DNA from: Colletes latitarsis
Lineage: Eukaryota > Arthropoda > Insecta > Hymenoptera > Colletidae
Length of the DNA: 64,000 nt
Reading direction: 5' to 3'
NCBI RefSeq assembly: GCF_051014445.1
Contig: NC_135137.1
Coordinates: 33,171,501-33,235,500 of the forward strand
Shown here: piece after piece, positions 1 to 13,697 of the stretch
How positions within the stretch are numbered: position 1 is the stretch's first letter
How the letters are laid out: each line of letters starts with the position of its first letter
The notes under the pieces: generated by a model
Seen by the model: the letters and a program-made list of their open reading frames with translations, nothing else
What the model was told of the DNA's origin: nothing
Databases searched by the model: none
Position numbers and translations under genes: made by a program

Positions 1-3000
1 ACGCGCGAGGATATATCAAACAAAGCGTGGAGCATCGTCTCATCGTTTTTCCATACTCGTGTCAATTTAACGACTAAAACAATGTGATCCAGATTCGAAA
101 CAAACGAAATCGACCACTGAAAAGAGTTAACGAGAATCGAATTTTATTTTAGAATTATTACAGTTACGTTCGTTAAGGAATAACATTTCGATTTTTATTC
201 GTTGTAATCTCGGACCTGGAATTTCTACAGTTTTTGATCAATTTTTAACATATGTTTTTTAAGTAAAATGTATTGAGCATTATATTTATACGATATCTTT
301 TCGTCTGCACATCCGAAAGTATGCATCATCCTATATTTGAAATTAAGTCTCGAGCATGGATGCATATTTTGGGTGCGATAAATTATATTTTTTTTTTGCT
401 GGAATCTCGTATATTAGTCCTCAGAAATTTATTGACTTTAAAATATCGTGTATAATCGTATTTCCATCGGGTCAAGAAGGGTTGGAAGAGCGGAGTGAAA
501 TTAATCGTTCGTGCGTGACTGTCGAGTAGTCGAATATTGTTACGAAATCTTGTAATATATTGTAAGACGCCGCGAAATACATTGAAAGTATCGTAAATAT
601 CGGGCGTAATGCGATTGCCGCTTCTGAAAACGGCGTATCGATTCCGGTAGCTGCTTAATCTACAATTCTAATTCAGGGGTTTAACTAATTAGCGTAAAAG
701 CTGGTTTCACGACCTACAAACCGTACCGTAAATTTCGCTCGACGATAAGACGCTAACTTCTTTTTTTTCCCAACTATGGTTCTGGGTTAGGATACGCGTA
801 GGTTTTTCTGATAACGGCGCAACACCTCACTGATTTTCAAACAATCGAACAAATCAACTAACATTCGATTGAGAAACCATTCACCAGAGACCATATTTTT
901 AATAATATTATTCGATGCAACGAGATTAAACTGTATTTATACGTCTAAAAAAATTTAGTTAATTACTTTCGACTTTTCCAGTTTCATTTCTCATGATTTG
1001 ATGCAAAATATTACGCAACGAGGAATGTTTATTCCGTTCGACGAACATCGTAGAGAGTAATTGATAATGTGACGTGTACAGAATCACCGACTAAACGACA
1101 AAAAACGATATTGAATTAATTAATACCTCCCGAGCGCTTAATTAAACGGCTTTGGATAAACGAGCATCCGCGATTTTTATTCGTCTCCGGTCGGCGCACT
1201 GTGTGTATTTCTATGAGATATTACTTGCCGAGCAATTAGTTCTATCTTTCTTAACCTTTTTAACCTATCGACCTCTTCCTCTTCAGCCTCACCGCATCCT
1301 TGGGACCGATTACATTCTTGCAGGACAAGGTTGTTAGAAAGGGCAGGGAGAAAGACCAGTGAACGTGTCTATGGCGAGGTAATAAGGTGTAAAAGGAAGC
1401 TCGGGAAAACAGAATAAACAAACTTTACCTCCCAAGCTATTTGCACTATAAATATTCGTGAAATTTTAATTTTATCATTAAAAGAATCCATGATAAAATA
1501 TCCGAAAATTCAGAAACTTAAAGAACAATTCTTTGAGAGAAAAATATTTCTCTCAATGAAATAATTTGTAAATTACTATTTTTTTCAAATGAAAATCACA
1601 AGAAAGGAACTAAAAGAATTTATGTAAGGTTAGTAATATAAGTGATTTTAAATGTACATATCTTTCAAAAATTAATTCTTGTATAATGTTTCTAATGTTA
1701 CCTTTGATTTGACGTTTCGTAAAATTAGTATAAACACGCTTATTACGTATGTTTGTAAAGAAGGTATTTCTTCTTTGGTAGAATTTAGAATCCTGTTATT
1801 TTATGGCACATTTCTGGAATGTTTGCTGAATAGTTTTTCTACGATATCGACAAAATCGAGCGACTGTTCAGGGAAAGTAAACCTACAGTATCGACAAGAG
1901 GGAATTAACCGCGAGGTTAAAGGGTTAAGACGATAAGTGGGAATCTTCGAACGGAGAAGGGACTAACCTTCTTTCGATGGAAAGATGAGATACTCGGCAT
2001 CGCGAGACGGATAAAGACGAAAGAGATTAATCGTCTCGGATGGCTTTGCAATCGGCAGGTATCAAACACGCGAGGTTACCTTCTATCTTGAATGAATATA
2101 AACGACTCCGCTTAACACCCCCGTTCTACCTAATCGTCGACGATAACGATTATCGGTAATACCGGTGCTTGAAAGTATAAACTTGTACGGAAAATTATCA
2201 ACCGTGCAATATTATCACTGGAATCCTCTGATAATGCATTCCGATAACGATTGCTCAATCATCAGTTTTTATCCATGCAATCACAATTATACATACTTCG
2301 ATAGATAGTAGCCTTAAGTATTTTTTTGGTTTTATCGAGCAGTCAAATTGAATATTTAAATCAACATAAACTGTGAAAAAAGTTGCTTATGTGCAGTGGT
2401 AATAAATAATTAATGTGTTGTTTGATATGAACAAACAATACATGGCTTCTTTAAGAAGAATAGTTATTAGAGTGATAGTGTTTACCTCTGTAAATTTTGA
2501 AGTTACAAAGTCTCAATATTTGAAATTTACAAGAAAATGGTCTATAATTTAAATAACAAAAAATTAAAATCAATTACGTGGTTGGCTTAGGTATAACAAA
2601 ACACTGAACACGACATTGAAACGAACGCATTTTGTAGTGATTTCAACGCGTGGGTACAGCAGCATCGCTGGACTTAGATTTCACAGAATACGAAAAGTAT
2701 TACGAGTGCTATCATTTCGTTTTAGTAATTGTTTTTATTCGGTTTTTACGTATTTTTGCCGGCATTGAAAACGTTGGAATATTTTACTCTACCTGCACAT
2801 ACATTACACCGTTTAAAATTCTATCCTATAATCACGCACGCTTATGTCTTTATGAATATTTTTTGATACCGTAATCGTAATTACGGTTGACATTACAATC
2901 GAGAAACCTGCTCAATCACGGTATCAAAGGATTAATAACAAACGCCAACAAGTGGGACAACGATTTGCCAAGGCGCGGCAACAAATTCGATCGTTCAGGT

Positions 3001-4339
3001 GATTATTAAACACCGACGAAAAAATGATCGTCGAAGGACAGCGTTAATGGCGATTTACATACGTTCGGGACACCCAAGATTACTCAGAATTCGTTACGCC
3101 ATTTTATACGTGTTCGATTTCGACGTTAAATCTTGAGAAAGATTCTGGATCGTGCAATTTTTCTAACAATACGACTGCCTTTTTTCTTTTATAATAGCAA
3201 TAGGATATTATTTCATTATAAATGTTTAAATAGGAATAGTGAAACCATCTTCTAAGATTTTTAAAAGTTTAGCATATCATTTTGATGCTATTTTTTGTTT
3301 CGGAAAAATTGTATAAAATAAAATAACAATAGTATGTTATATAACAAGAATTTAGATGATGAATTTTAATAATTTCAATCTGTTGAGCAATTTTGTATCT
3401 CTCTACAGTGACTTGTAAAATGCTATTGAATATAAATGTGAACAAGTGAGAAACAAATATAGCGGCCATGACGATTTAAAGTTCTATTGCTATTGTTACT
3501 TATATATATTTATTCTCCTGTATTACACACGTAAATATCGAATAAAAATAATTTTTGTTAAAACATCGAACGGATGTTGAGTTTCTCTGGTTGCTGTAAG
3601 TTCAAGGGAGTCTCGAGTCGATAATAAAAATCACTATTCGAAGGGATAACGCGCCACTGGGTAACGTATGTACAAATTGGACGCGCGTAATTTCACGATT
3701 CTTTTTTCTCCCTCTTTCTCAGATTAAACACGAATGCCTGTTCGTACAATCGATTTACGGGAATGTCCGCGACGCGATATTAAAATACCCGCATTTCCGA
3801 GGTCACGGACGGCCATCGCGATAAAACGTAAAACACGGGGGAATAATGCCGAGTCGATAATTGAATACTTCTTACTTCCACGTCGAATAAATTAAATATC
3901 TCTGTTTCGCAGCCGACGGGGACAACCGGGACGCGAGAAATAAATCAGACACGCGCACGAGGAATGCGCGGGGAAGTGAAAAACGTCGTTTTAATACGCT
4001 GACGACGGTGGTGCGCGCCACGAACGTATCATTACGCCCGCGAAAGGGACAAAAGAACCATAGCGAGACGTTTAATCACCGTTTGCAACTTATCGTCGGG
4101 TCCTTCATTCTCGTAATATATTCCGTTCCCTTTCGAGACGGTAATAAGAGCGAGCCGCGTTCATATATACTTTTTTTTTTTTATTTCCTCCTCTTCTCCC
4201 TCACGGGGTATCCGATCATCGTTCCGTGCATTTACTTACCGAGCCACGATCGATCTCCGAATCGGCGCGACAATGCTTGTTGCCCGTAATGAATCTTGGT
4301 TGTCGCATAATGAGAGCATAAATTATGCGCTCTCGTACG
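1..4339. other. Intergenic AT-rich DNA, nothing recognised
   Basis: Only short open stretches in scattered frames. No gene, RNA gene or repeat could be supported. CpG content rises from about 3600. Confidence 0.6.
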
Positions 4340-4720
4340 AGCACCTCTCTCTTTCTTCAACGTGGTCCAACCATGGTCCCCGCAATAAATTCTATGCCAT
4401 AGAGACCTGGTACCTACGGTCGCCTCTCTCTTTACTCTTCGCCATTTCTGCCTTCTCTTCTTTGTCTCCCTACCTGACTCCATTTCTTTCCACCTTTCCC
4501 TCTCGATTTTTCCGTGCCTCCTCGCCTCTCGTCTCGAGGCTCCGTTTTCCTCGTCCTCCTCTGTCCGTTTTGCTTTCGCTTCGAGAAATTTGCTCGGAGT
4601 TTGCATTGTTCGGTTCCACGGGTTTCCTGTTCCGCCAGTGTTCTACGCGTCGTTAACACCTCGACAGGCGCTTCTTCGTCTCGACTTTCTTCGGTTCCCG
4701 TTTCCTGTTTCTTCGAGGTG
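4340..4720. other. Pyrimidine-rich (CT) tract
   Basis: The plus strand is dominated by C and T (for example CTCTCTCTTTCTTC, CTTCTCTTCTTTGTCTCCC). Open stretches on both strands here translate to Ser/Leu/Phe on one and Lys/Arg/Glu on the other, as expected from strand-biased simple sequence. No gene is called. Confidence 0.6.
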
Positions 4721-5720
4721 GAAGTATTCATTTTTAGCGAAACGATGAAGAAAATTATGAGAATACTTTGTGCACGAATTAAATACTGCGAGGGTTTTTG
4801 GTTTGGAAACTTTTTTCTATATTTGATGAATGGAGCTTTCGTAATTCGGAATAAATGGTTGCAACTTGTTTGTTCTCTTTGGGGAATTACACTTTTTCTA
4901 CGTACAGTACAGTTATAATGCGATTGTTCAATAGAACTCTTCTGATAAAACTATTGAAGATTTTGAAGAAGTATATTGGAGGCAATGTTTGCATTATTCT
5001 TCATCGATACATTTTTGTATTATTACCTGTGCTTTGAAATGAAGATTTCAAGCTATTTAAGAAATCGACCAACGAAAATGTTTTCTATTTTCTGTTAATA
5101 TCATCGAACCCTGTTTCTACAGTTTGATAATTATCTTCTAAAAAAAATCGAAGAATAACTATGGTGTGTTTCGAAGAATTAATAAAAAAATTTGACGTTT
5201 TCGACTGATCGATAATGTTGTTTTCGATTTCTGATCCAGGTACCACTTGACATAGTAAAGAACGAAAGTCCAATAATTATGGAAGTAGGAAGATAGAAAA
5301 GTGTCTCCCTGTTTTTTTCGTCTAAAAATAAACTAAGCTTTAGTATTATAATCAGGTTTGCTCGACGCCTTTCTTAAATGTTTTTTTCTTTATTTCGTTG
5401 CTACGATGCGTACTACTTTCTTGCGTTTAACCTCCATTGCATTTGCACGTATTTCTTTATTATTCTAACAACGATAGTCCCACCTAGCATAATAATATAT
5501 ATTACATATACGTTTCGACTTTATATGTAGGCTTTCTTCATATTATTCTGTACACAATTTTATTATTATGTTCAATGGACAGGAAGCTGAAATTATTAAT
5601 TTGTTTCACAGTCCAGTTTCTAGACTTCGAGTTTATTCACTTCACTTCACTGTTAATATAATAAAGAATTGTTGAGGATATCATAATCACATCCTAACAA
5701 ATTAAAAGTAGCACATTTCT

Positions 5721-6640
5721 CAGAGTATGTACTGTGCATTCTTGAGAAGTTGACCAGTGGGAGGAGCCAATAGTCTTGACCAATAGTCATACTCTGCACT
5801 AGAGTGGGGGGATCCACGCGCCAATCAGACCCGCATTCCTCTCGCTAGCCAACATCTCACGTACGCACAGTAGATTCCTACGTATCTTTTTCTTTTTATA
5901 CCTCGTGCCACCCACGTTGAGAGTTCGCTAAACTTTTCCACCCGAACAGTTGAAAATGCCCAACCGTTCCACGCTTCTTATCGCGTTTGTCCCCGAGATA
6001 TAAACCCTGGCAAACTCTCGATCTATAATCGGTCTTTCCTCGGTTCGCGGTTCAATATTCCCTCTTTGTTCCTCGAATTCCTCTCTCCGCGGGAGTTTTT
6101 CCTCGTTTCCCTCGGCTTCCCTCCCGCGCCTCGCTATCTGCATGAGCATCTCATTGTTCGTCCTCGTTCCTCTCGTTCGCGGCGTCGGTTCTACGTGCAC
6201 GCGGTCCACGTGAAGGTGTATCGGCGCGTGTTCGGCCGCGCTCGAGCGGACTCGTCGCTCGTATATACTTACCTGGCAATTAGTTTTGCGGAGAATGTTG
6301 TTGTCCTTGGTCGTACGGACGCACGCGCGGTCCGCTCGTTTGCGGGGGTGTCCCCTGCACCCAGCAGTCTCTATATCGCGGTGGAACAACGCCGGATGGC
6401 TTCTACCTCGCGGCTTCTCCGGGAGGTGCAAAACGGGCGCAGGTGCAGCCCACGGGTTCCACGCTTCTACGTGCCTGGAATTTTGCGCCCGTTCGAACCC
6501 GTTACGCGCGAATCCACGCTGACGACGACCCTGTTCAGAAGAAGTCTCGTTAATGGATGAATTCAGGCCTCGACGACGGTGCTCGCTGTCGACGTCCTGT
6601 CGATGGATGCTTCCGGGTGCACCAGCCCCCTCTGAATATT
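5721..6640 (+). promoter_or_regulatory. CpG-rich block preceded by three CCAAT motifs
   Basis: CCAAT occurs on the plus strand at 5767, 5780 and 5821, within a segment bounded by a 9-bp inverted repeat (CAGAGTATG at 5721, CATACTCTG at 5788). CpG- and pyrimidine-rich DNA follows to about 6640. This resembles a promoter, but no downstream coding exon was recognised, so it remains a candidate element. The long open stretches here on both strands look like composition effects. Confidence 0.25.
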
Positions 6641-6903
6641 TTTAAAGGGCTGAGAAGGGATATGGTAATCTGTGATTTTGTAATGGGAAGCGTTTCTGCT
6701 GATTACAGAGACGGGATCGATTTAATTTTTCGTATTTGTATAGGGGTTCTGTAATGAGAACTTTTTAATTGAAGATTGTCGTTTGATTTTTATGAGTATG
6801 ATTGTTGTTTGGTGGAGTGAATGGGGGAAGCTTAGTTTTCGATGAGCCTAGCAGGTAAATTTGTTTGTCAATAGTTTGTGGTTTGTTGGAATAAACAGGA
6901 GAC

Positions 6904-7095
6904 TTAACCCTTTATATAAACCCTCTTGCAAGGTAATTACTTTCATATTTCAGGTTGATGGTGCTGACGAACGTCATCGATATTGTTATTGGTTACCTAA
7001 GAGAAGTCATCTTGTGAAAAAAACTAAAATTATTTGGTAAAATGTCGATGTATTAGCATGTGATTTCAAAGTTACACGGGCCCATAGAGGGTTAA
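6904..7095. mobile_element. TTAA-flanked MITE, 192 bp
   Basis: The left end TTAACCCTTTAT and reverse-complemented right end TTAACCCTCTAT match at 11 of 12 bases and include TTAA on each side. The interior is non-coding and unlike the 9444 element, so it is a different subfamily with the same target preference. Confidence 0.6.
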
Positions 7096-8729
7096 TATGA
7101 ACCCACAAGAAAAAATGGCGCCTTCGAATTCTTGGGTCGTTTCTAAAGTTCGTTGATGAGTAAATCATTGAGAGAGAAGGTAATTTCTCTGTATGAATAC
7201 TTCCAGAGGCACACACGACTATAAATCAACACGTTCACCTATTTATTTTATTTAATGGATGCACTATATATAAGAAGTATACTGAGCAGGGTGAAAGGGC
7301 GAGGTTCAGCAAATAAAACTGTTCTAAAAATTTATATTGCATATAAACCAAGGTAACACAGTCTGCCAGACCAAATGATTGTAAACAATAGTTTGTAAAC
7401 AAACTGATACCAACGATATGTTTTATCTTTGGTTTCTGATCCAGATACTATTTAAAATACATATTACGAATGGAAAGGAAGTACATATACTAGAAACATT
7501 AGGGAGACACATCTGAGTTTTTTAAAAAAAAAATAAACAAAACTTTGTTTGGGATGATCAGGTTTTCAAATTCGTTAAATAATGTGTACAAAGAAATAAT
7601 GAAAAATGAAAAGGGAAATGTATGGACGTGGAAAGTGATAAATTTCCATTTATTAAAGGAGGAACAATATCTACAAATATATTATAGGTTTAATGGGGGG
7701 AAGATGTACTCGATGGTTCGAATGATATCTTTACCCAATCACTTTTACGTTGCTTGGTATCGAACTGTTATCTCGAGGAGCGTTAAAACAGGTACGATAC
7801 CGATTTTTTCTGATCCCGAGCGAAACGCATCCACGTTTAAATTACATCTGCTTAAGAGTGTCGGCCACGGGACCGCTCTCAGATTGCAAAACAATGGCGG
7901 CCCGATAAAATAACTGGAGGATTCATTTGTTCTACGTAACTATTCGTGCCCGCGCTATCATAAGAATACGGACTAACCTATGGATCAGTGATGCGCAATC
8001 ATTGGCCTCTGTATGATGCGTATAAGTTTTTGAACTGCTTCTTCGGTTTCGAAAATAACTCGAGAAACTTTTTCCACTCCATCTCTATAGGGTATATTTA
8101 TTTGAAAATAGTTGTCGACAATTTTAATTTAAATTTGTACCCTTAAATACTTTGTTACATACGTAGTTTTCGATTTGTTAACTATTTAAATTATTATAAT
8201 AAATAATTGATTTTAAAATGAAATTTGGAGTAAAGTCACTAGGCGATTTGAATTGTAATGGTTTACTTGTGACACGTATCTAAAAGACCATTTAGAAAAC
8301 ATTTCAAGTATTACAAACTGACGCCATTCTGGTTGTTCCTGCAACCCCACATGTTCCAAGCACTTCTAAATAGTGAATTAAAAGTGGAAAAATTTGCTCG
8401 TTGACGGATACAAAATACTTCAAGAAATATTAGAACATTTAATAGCCAGTTTAGAACCTTTCATATTGTTTAATAATTTCTTTCGTTTCTTCAGATTCGA
8501 TCTACTGCGGCGATGCAAGGATCATGTAATTCTCGGGGCTACTTTCTTACATATTATCGAAACTTACGTATTTTAATTGTGCAAAGCATCAAACGGAAAT
8601 CTTGAATTTGTCTTTTATAAAATGACCAACCCCTTTAAGAAACGAAATGTTATTTTTCCTCGATGAATGGAACAAGGGAGTAAAAATGAATTTTGCGCAC
8701 CACTGGTTCGACCAGCAATATAAAACAGC
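7096..8729. other. Intergenic, nothing recognised
   Basis: The longest open stretch (7545-7913, plus) shows no family resemblance and no exon signals I trust. Otherwise AT-rich unique sequence. Confidence 0.5.
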
Positions 8730-9440
8730 TTCCTCCCTCTTTATCTCCCTGTCTTTCTCTTTTTGCACCCTACCCTCCATCACTTTGGTTAGTTACTCCT
8801 CTTTAACGCCGCGGTACTCCTTTTCTGCCAGCGATTCAGCACGATAGATCGAAGGGAAGAGGCCCGGCTCCACTGTCGATCCATCCGGCCACCATTCCCT
8901 CTTGTTCTTCCTCTATCTGCCGCTCCCTCTTTCGTTCCTTCCTTCCTGGAGGAGCATCGGCGTCGACTCTTTTTTTCCCCCTGGAAATCGTGGAGAGTCG
9001 GAGGTAACGGAGATACGCGGTACGAGGTGTTGTTGCAACAAGGTGTTAGATTAATTGTACGATTAAATCGTCGTAAATCTCGAAAAAGGGACGCCCACTG
9101 GCTTCGTGCCCGCCCTCTTTGCTCCGCGCAGGGATGATCGAGGACGAAGAGGAAGAGGAACGGTACGCGGGACAGAGAAGAGGGAAGCTCGACGTTTCCA
9201 GAGCGATACGAATCTTTATGGCAGAAAGATTCTCGCCATCCTCCGGAGTTCGACTCTTTTGGTCTTGTTTGTTGTTGCCGTTGCTCCTTTGCTCGATCTC
9301 GTTTTCGTTTGTTTGCCAGACGAGCGGCTTCCTCTTCGCTGTCCCGTCGATTGCACGGTCCTCTGCAAATTGGAACGCTCGAGTCGAACGATGATCGATC
9401 CATTTTTCGACGTTTACCGTTCCAAAATTAAGCAAACTGT
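8730..9440. other. CT-rich then CpG-rich block
   Basis: The first part (8730-8990) is pyrimidine-rich on the plus strand and the second part is CpG-rich with strong purine/pyrimidine swings. Overlapping long open stretches in several frames argue for composition rather than coding. It ends at the MITE at 9444. Confidence 0.5.
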
Positions 9441-9443
9441 TAC

Positions 9444-9614
9444 TTAACCCCTTGGCGTATTCGCTCATTCGTTTTATGAATAATTCGTAAATATAATAAT
9501 GTGTTGATTTTAATACACAAGACTTCGATGACGAGCGAGTAGCCTCATGATTGTGAAACTTGACATCAAGAACTTATAACGAGTCAAACTCGTCATTTTA
9601 TGGCAAGGGGTTAA
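9444..9614. mobile_element. piggyBac-like MITE, 171 bp
   Basis: Bounded by TTAACCCCTTGGCG on the left and, reverse-complemented, TTAACCCCTTGCCATAAAAT on the right; the first 11 bases are identical and both ends are TTAA. A subterminal palindrome, CGAGTCAAACTCG, is present. It has no coding capacity. The ends and target-site type fit piggyBac-derived non-autonomous elements. Confidence 0.75.
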
Positions 9615-12600
9615 GCATCGAGACAAATTTCATTTTACCTCTACTCTGCATTAATATAGTCTTTGTTCCAAGTATAATCTCAGTTTTAGATTTATAGAAA
9701 AAAACTGTATTTAAACTGTACGTATTAGGTTAGCATTTTCTTGCAAGAAAATACTGTCAATTTTTCATGGAATTTATCTAACCATATATTCTCCAGTTTT
9801 TTGTACCTTTTGCCATCTTTTGGGTAGCTTGAATATTCCTTGAATGTAGAAGTCTTAGTTTCTTTTTTTAATTAAAAGAGATATTTGTATTTTTCATGTG
9901 TTCTTGTATGATTTTTAATTTTATTTATTCACATATAGTTGTTCACGTTTGGACGATTCACCCTATATATAATGTAGGCGTTGGCGTATTTAAATATACC
10001 CTTATCTTACTTCCTTTGCATTTTCTACGTTCCACGATACTCCGTTCAATCTTGATTATGTCCGACTATGAACGCCTGTCTCTACTTGCCGCTTCGAGAG
10101 ATACGGCTATTCGAGTGTGCTTTAAATTACCGCTAATTACCGGGCGCAATAAAGTTGTATCCACTCTATTTACTGGTACGTTTGTGGAAGGTATGAGCCA
10201 GAGATTTGATCGACTTCGACGTACAATGTTTAACTATAAATGTGCCATAATAAATTTTTACCTTACATAGTCAGAAATAGAACAAAAATTAAAAATACAC
10301 GAAGAAAACTAAAATTCTATTTATTTACTTTTTCTTTTATTAAGGAGGATATAAAAAATGTTTATTAATTTTCCTTAAAATATATTTAAAACGTTTAGCA
10401 TTTTCATAAATAACAGATACGTATCAGGAACAAAGAAAAGTCTGTTAATTTGTTTTTTAAATTATTATTATCCTATTTAGAAACATGAAGTCGGTCTTTA
10501 CATCATCTTTACACCAGAACCAACAAAAATATCACTGACATCAGATTATGTCACCCTTGAAAAGAAGCAAGATTTATGCGAAGGTTTCTTCTACTATCAA
10601 CAAAAGTAAAAAAGTTATTCGAGTGGCTGATTGCTACTGGCTCATCCTGCATACAACGTTTTTTGTTTTATTTTCTAGATTGCGAGTAAACAGGTCTTTG
10701 ATACTACTTGTTTGTGCGGAATATTAAAAGCAGGAAGAGTCGGGTCAATATCTCTGTTACTATCGATTTTATCAAAAATTTCTATAGGACAAACAAATTT
10801 CCAAATATAATTTCCAACAACTTTTGTTGTATAGACTTTCGTTGTACGAGCAACGATGAAAGAGATATCGTACATTTTATGATCGAATGTCTTACAATTC
10901 CTATCATAGAAAACAGCCATGTCTAACAAATATTTATTGACATAAATTCACAATTAACACATTTTAATTCTACACTTATAATGTTTTTAGTCTTGATATC
11001 TATTATTATTTTAATATTCTATTCGAACAACGAGTTTAACTATGATTCAAGGTTACCCCAAGGTCAATCAAGGTCAAGTAGCTTAACAGTCGCATATCTC
11101 AGAAAATATTAATTCTATCATAGGTATATCTTAATACTTTTATACACAGAATGAATTACTCTATCGTATTCCGTAATAAAAAAAACTGTGAATCTCATTA
11201 AAAAAAGATGAAAAAAGAAGTTGACCTTCGTGTATCTTCCGTAGGCCTCCGTTCGCAAAAAAAAAGCAACTGACATCAGGTTATGGTCTCCTTGAAACCA
11301 ACATTCGTTTGAAGTATTTTTGCGTATCACCAAAGTTAATGAGTTACTCAGAACGGTTCGCCTTAAATACCTCGTTCTGCACATTTCTGAAGATAACCCG
11401 AATTGAGAGGTAGAAAGCGTTAAATAAAGATTTGCTCGGTACGTCTAACGATCTTAATATCGTTTCTTTCGTAAAATAATTTCGCGATGTCCCGTAGAGT
11501 AAATTTTCGAGGTTGTTTCCTCGCGATGCTGTAACGAACGAACGCGTACGAAACTGCATTTCATTTATGAATATTCGTTTAGCGTCTGTCAACGGTACAT
11601 TCGTACATTTTACTCGTTTCGTTTTATCCGTTTAGCCGTGCAACTGGTAAATGCTACCTGTTTGCGCTTCTTTCGAAAATTTCCGCTAGCCAATAAATCC
11701 TGCCAGTGTATAAAATTCGCGCTCCAGTTGCCGCCGCGTCTTCCCGTTAATCAGCGTAATTACTCCGATGTACCAAGGGCCAATTAAAACGGTGTAATTG
11801 AAATTGCTAGACCGTGCCGCCATTAAAGCGACACGTTATTGCCATATTTGTTTCTGTTCATTTTAATTCCGCTAAAGAAACCACGCTTGTTTCGAACTTC
11901 TTACGTACGGTGTTCACAGTTTAATTGATTCGAGAACGATACAGTTCCTATACGTAATATAAACACATAAATTATAGCGTGAAAATTTAACGGAAAATGT
12001 TTCTTATTGAACTGATTTCGTTTCGCGATCGAGCGATAATAGACATAAATATTTTTCTTATTTCTACGATTTATTTTATTTAGTTTAACAAGCTGTTCTT
12101 TAATTTATAGGATTTATATCGTAATACTTTTTACGAGAAAAGCAGTTACAGGAATGTATTTCTCCTATTTATTTGATTTACTTATTTTATTCTTTTTTTG
12201 TGCAATTTTTCTTTCGCAAATCTTTCTGTAAATCTAGGCTGGCGATATTTTCATTTTCAGGAAAGTTTGTAAAAATTTTAATTAGAGGTAAACAGTCTGT
12301 ATTTTCTCTTTGATAATTGCTGGTATGATTTTAGCCAGTATCGTTTGTTTTCATCTGGTATTGGACACAAATACCTCAGCGAATTGATTCGTACGCGAAT
12401 CACGCCTCGTCGTCGTAACCGTAGAAAATTTAACCGAGATGAGTCACTCGAATTTATCGTCGATTAGATTCGCATAATTCGAGGACTTTCACTCGCCCAC
12501 AAGCTTGTATTGCTTTCGCTTCTTTTGTGCCATCGACATTTGGCTATAAAAATAAGTAGGACTTCGAGTACCGTTAAAAATCTGCGTAGAGAACTAAATA

Positions 12601-13682
12601 AGTAAACATAACTGGCCCCAAAGTAAGGCAAAAAGGGTACGCGTTTCATTGAAAAATCATTAACTTTCCATTCGTAAACGTCGAAAGCATAGACGCGAGA
12701 ATGAACATTCATTCATTGTGCAAAGAAAAACATCGTTATTTCGAAACTTGTTCCAAGTTTACTCGAAATAACCGTTCATTTGAAATATATTAAACAAATA
12801 TTATTTCAAATAAATCAATATTTTGGTCAGTTCCAAACAACGTGGGAGGTAGTAAAGGATCGAAATGTTATTTCAAATAGTTGTTCGATGTTTTCATTTC
12901 AAACAAAATTTGCCCAGGCGAGTTTACACTGCGTCAAACATTTGCATAGTAAAATACGCAACCTTATAAAATTACGTAATAGGAAGGAGTTGCCTGAATT
13001 GTACAATTTATCTGTTTCGATTGGCAAGGTTTTAATTAACGACCAAACATCTCAAATAAGAGGTTATAATTTGCTGATTCATTTGTTAAAATAAAATATA
13101 ATATCATCGTTTTAAAATTCTATTCTTGAATAAAACTTGGGTCTCGATTATTTCATAAAGCTACCCAAGTCACACTACAACAATTTCCTAATGAATTTTG
13201 TTTCTATGCATCAACGAATAACATTTTTTTCAATAACAAAACATGTGAAAGATCATTGTTTCTTCTATCAAGTCAGTTGTTATCTCAGATAATTCTGTTT
13301 AATATTCCGTAATTTGTTTTATCATTTTTTTCCAAATTTCGCATTATTCTTTAATAAGATTGTACCTTTAATTCGACAAGTTTTCTCTAGAATAGGGACG
13401 AAGGTAAATGGTAGAGATGGTTCTGAATGAAATGCTCCTTTTGGTGGTTTTGCAACGTATTTTTTTTTAATTTTTTTTGTTATCTTTGCTTCGTGTTAGT
13501 ATCTCGCTCCAAATCCTGACAGCAAGAACGTCGGCATACAAATAAAATATATGTATATATGTGGTGTCCGGTCTTACATGTATATTACCGTCGACGTGCG
13601 TCGTTATTGTTATTATCGATATGATTCGATGTACGCGACTCGTACGGCCAACTGAATCTCATCAGTGAACAGTCGAAACAGG

Positions 13683-13697
13683 TGTGTGTGTGTGTGA
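13683..13697 (+). repeat. (TG)n microsatellite
   Basis: An uninterrupted GTGTGTGTGTGTGTG run in otherwise AT-rich intergenic DNA. Confidence 0.8.

Noticed and set aside
4232..4918. Open stretches on both strands in CT-rich DNA
   Set aside because: Charged Lys/Arg/Glu versus Ser/Phe/Leu translations are opposite-strand images of simple sequence.
5928..6560. Overlapping 160-residue open stretches on both strands
   Set aside because: Both strands open over the same CpG-rich DNA, no motifs and no exon signals; composition effect.
8789..9468. Long minus-strand open stretches
   Set aside because: Low-complexity Ser/Arg/Glu content mirrors the CT-rich tract; several frames open at once.
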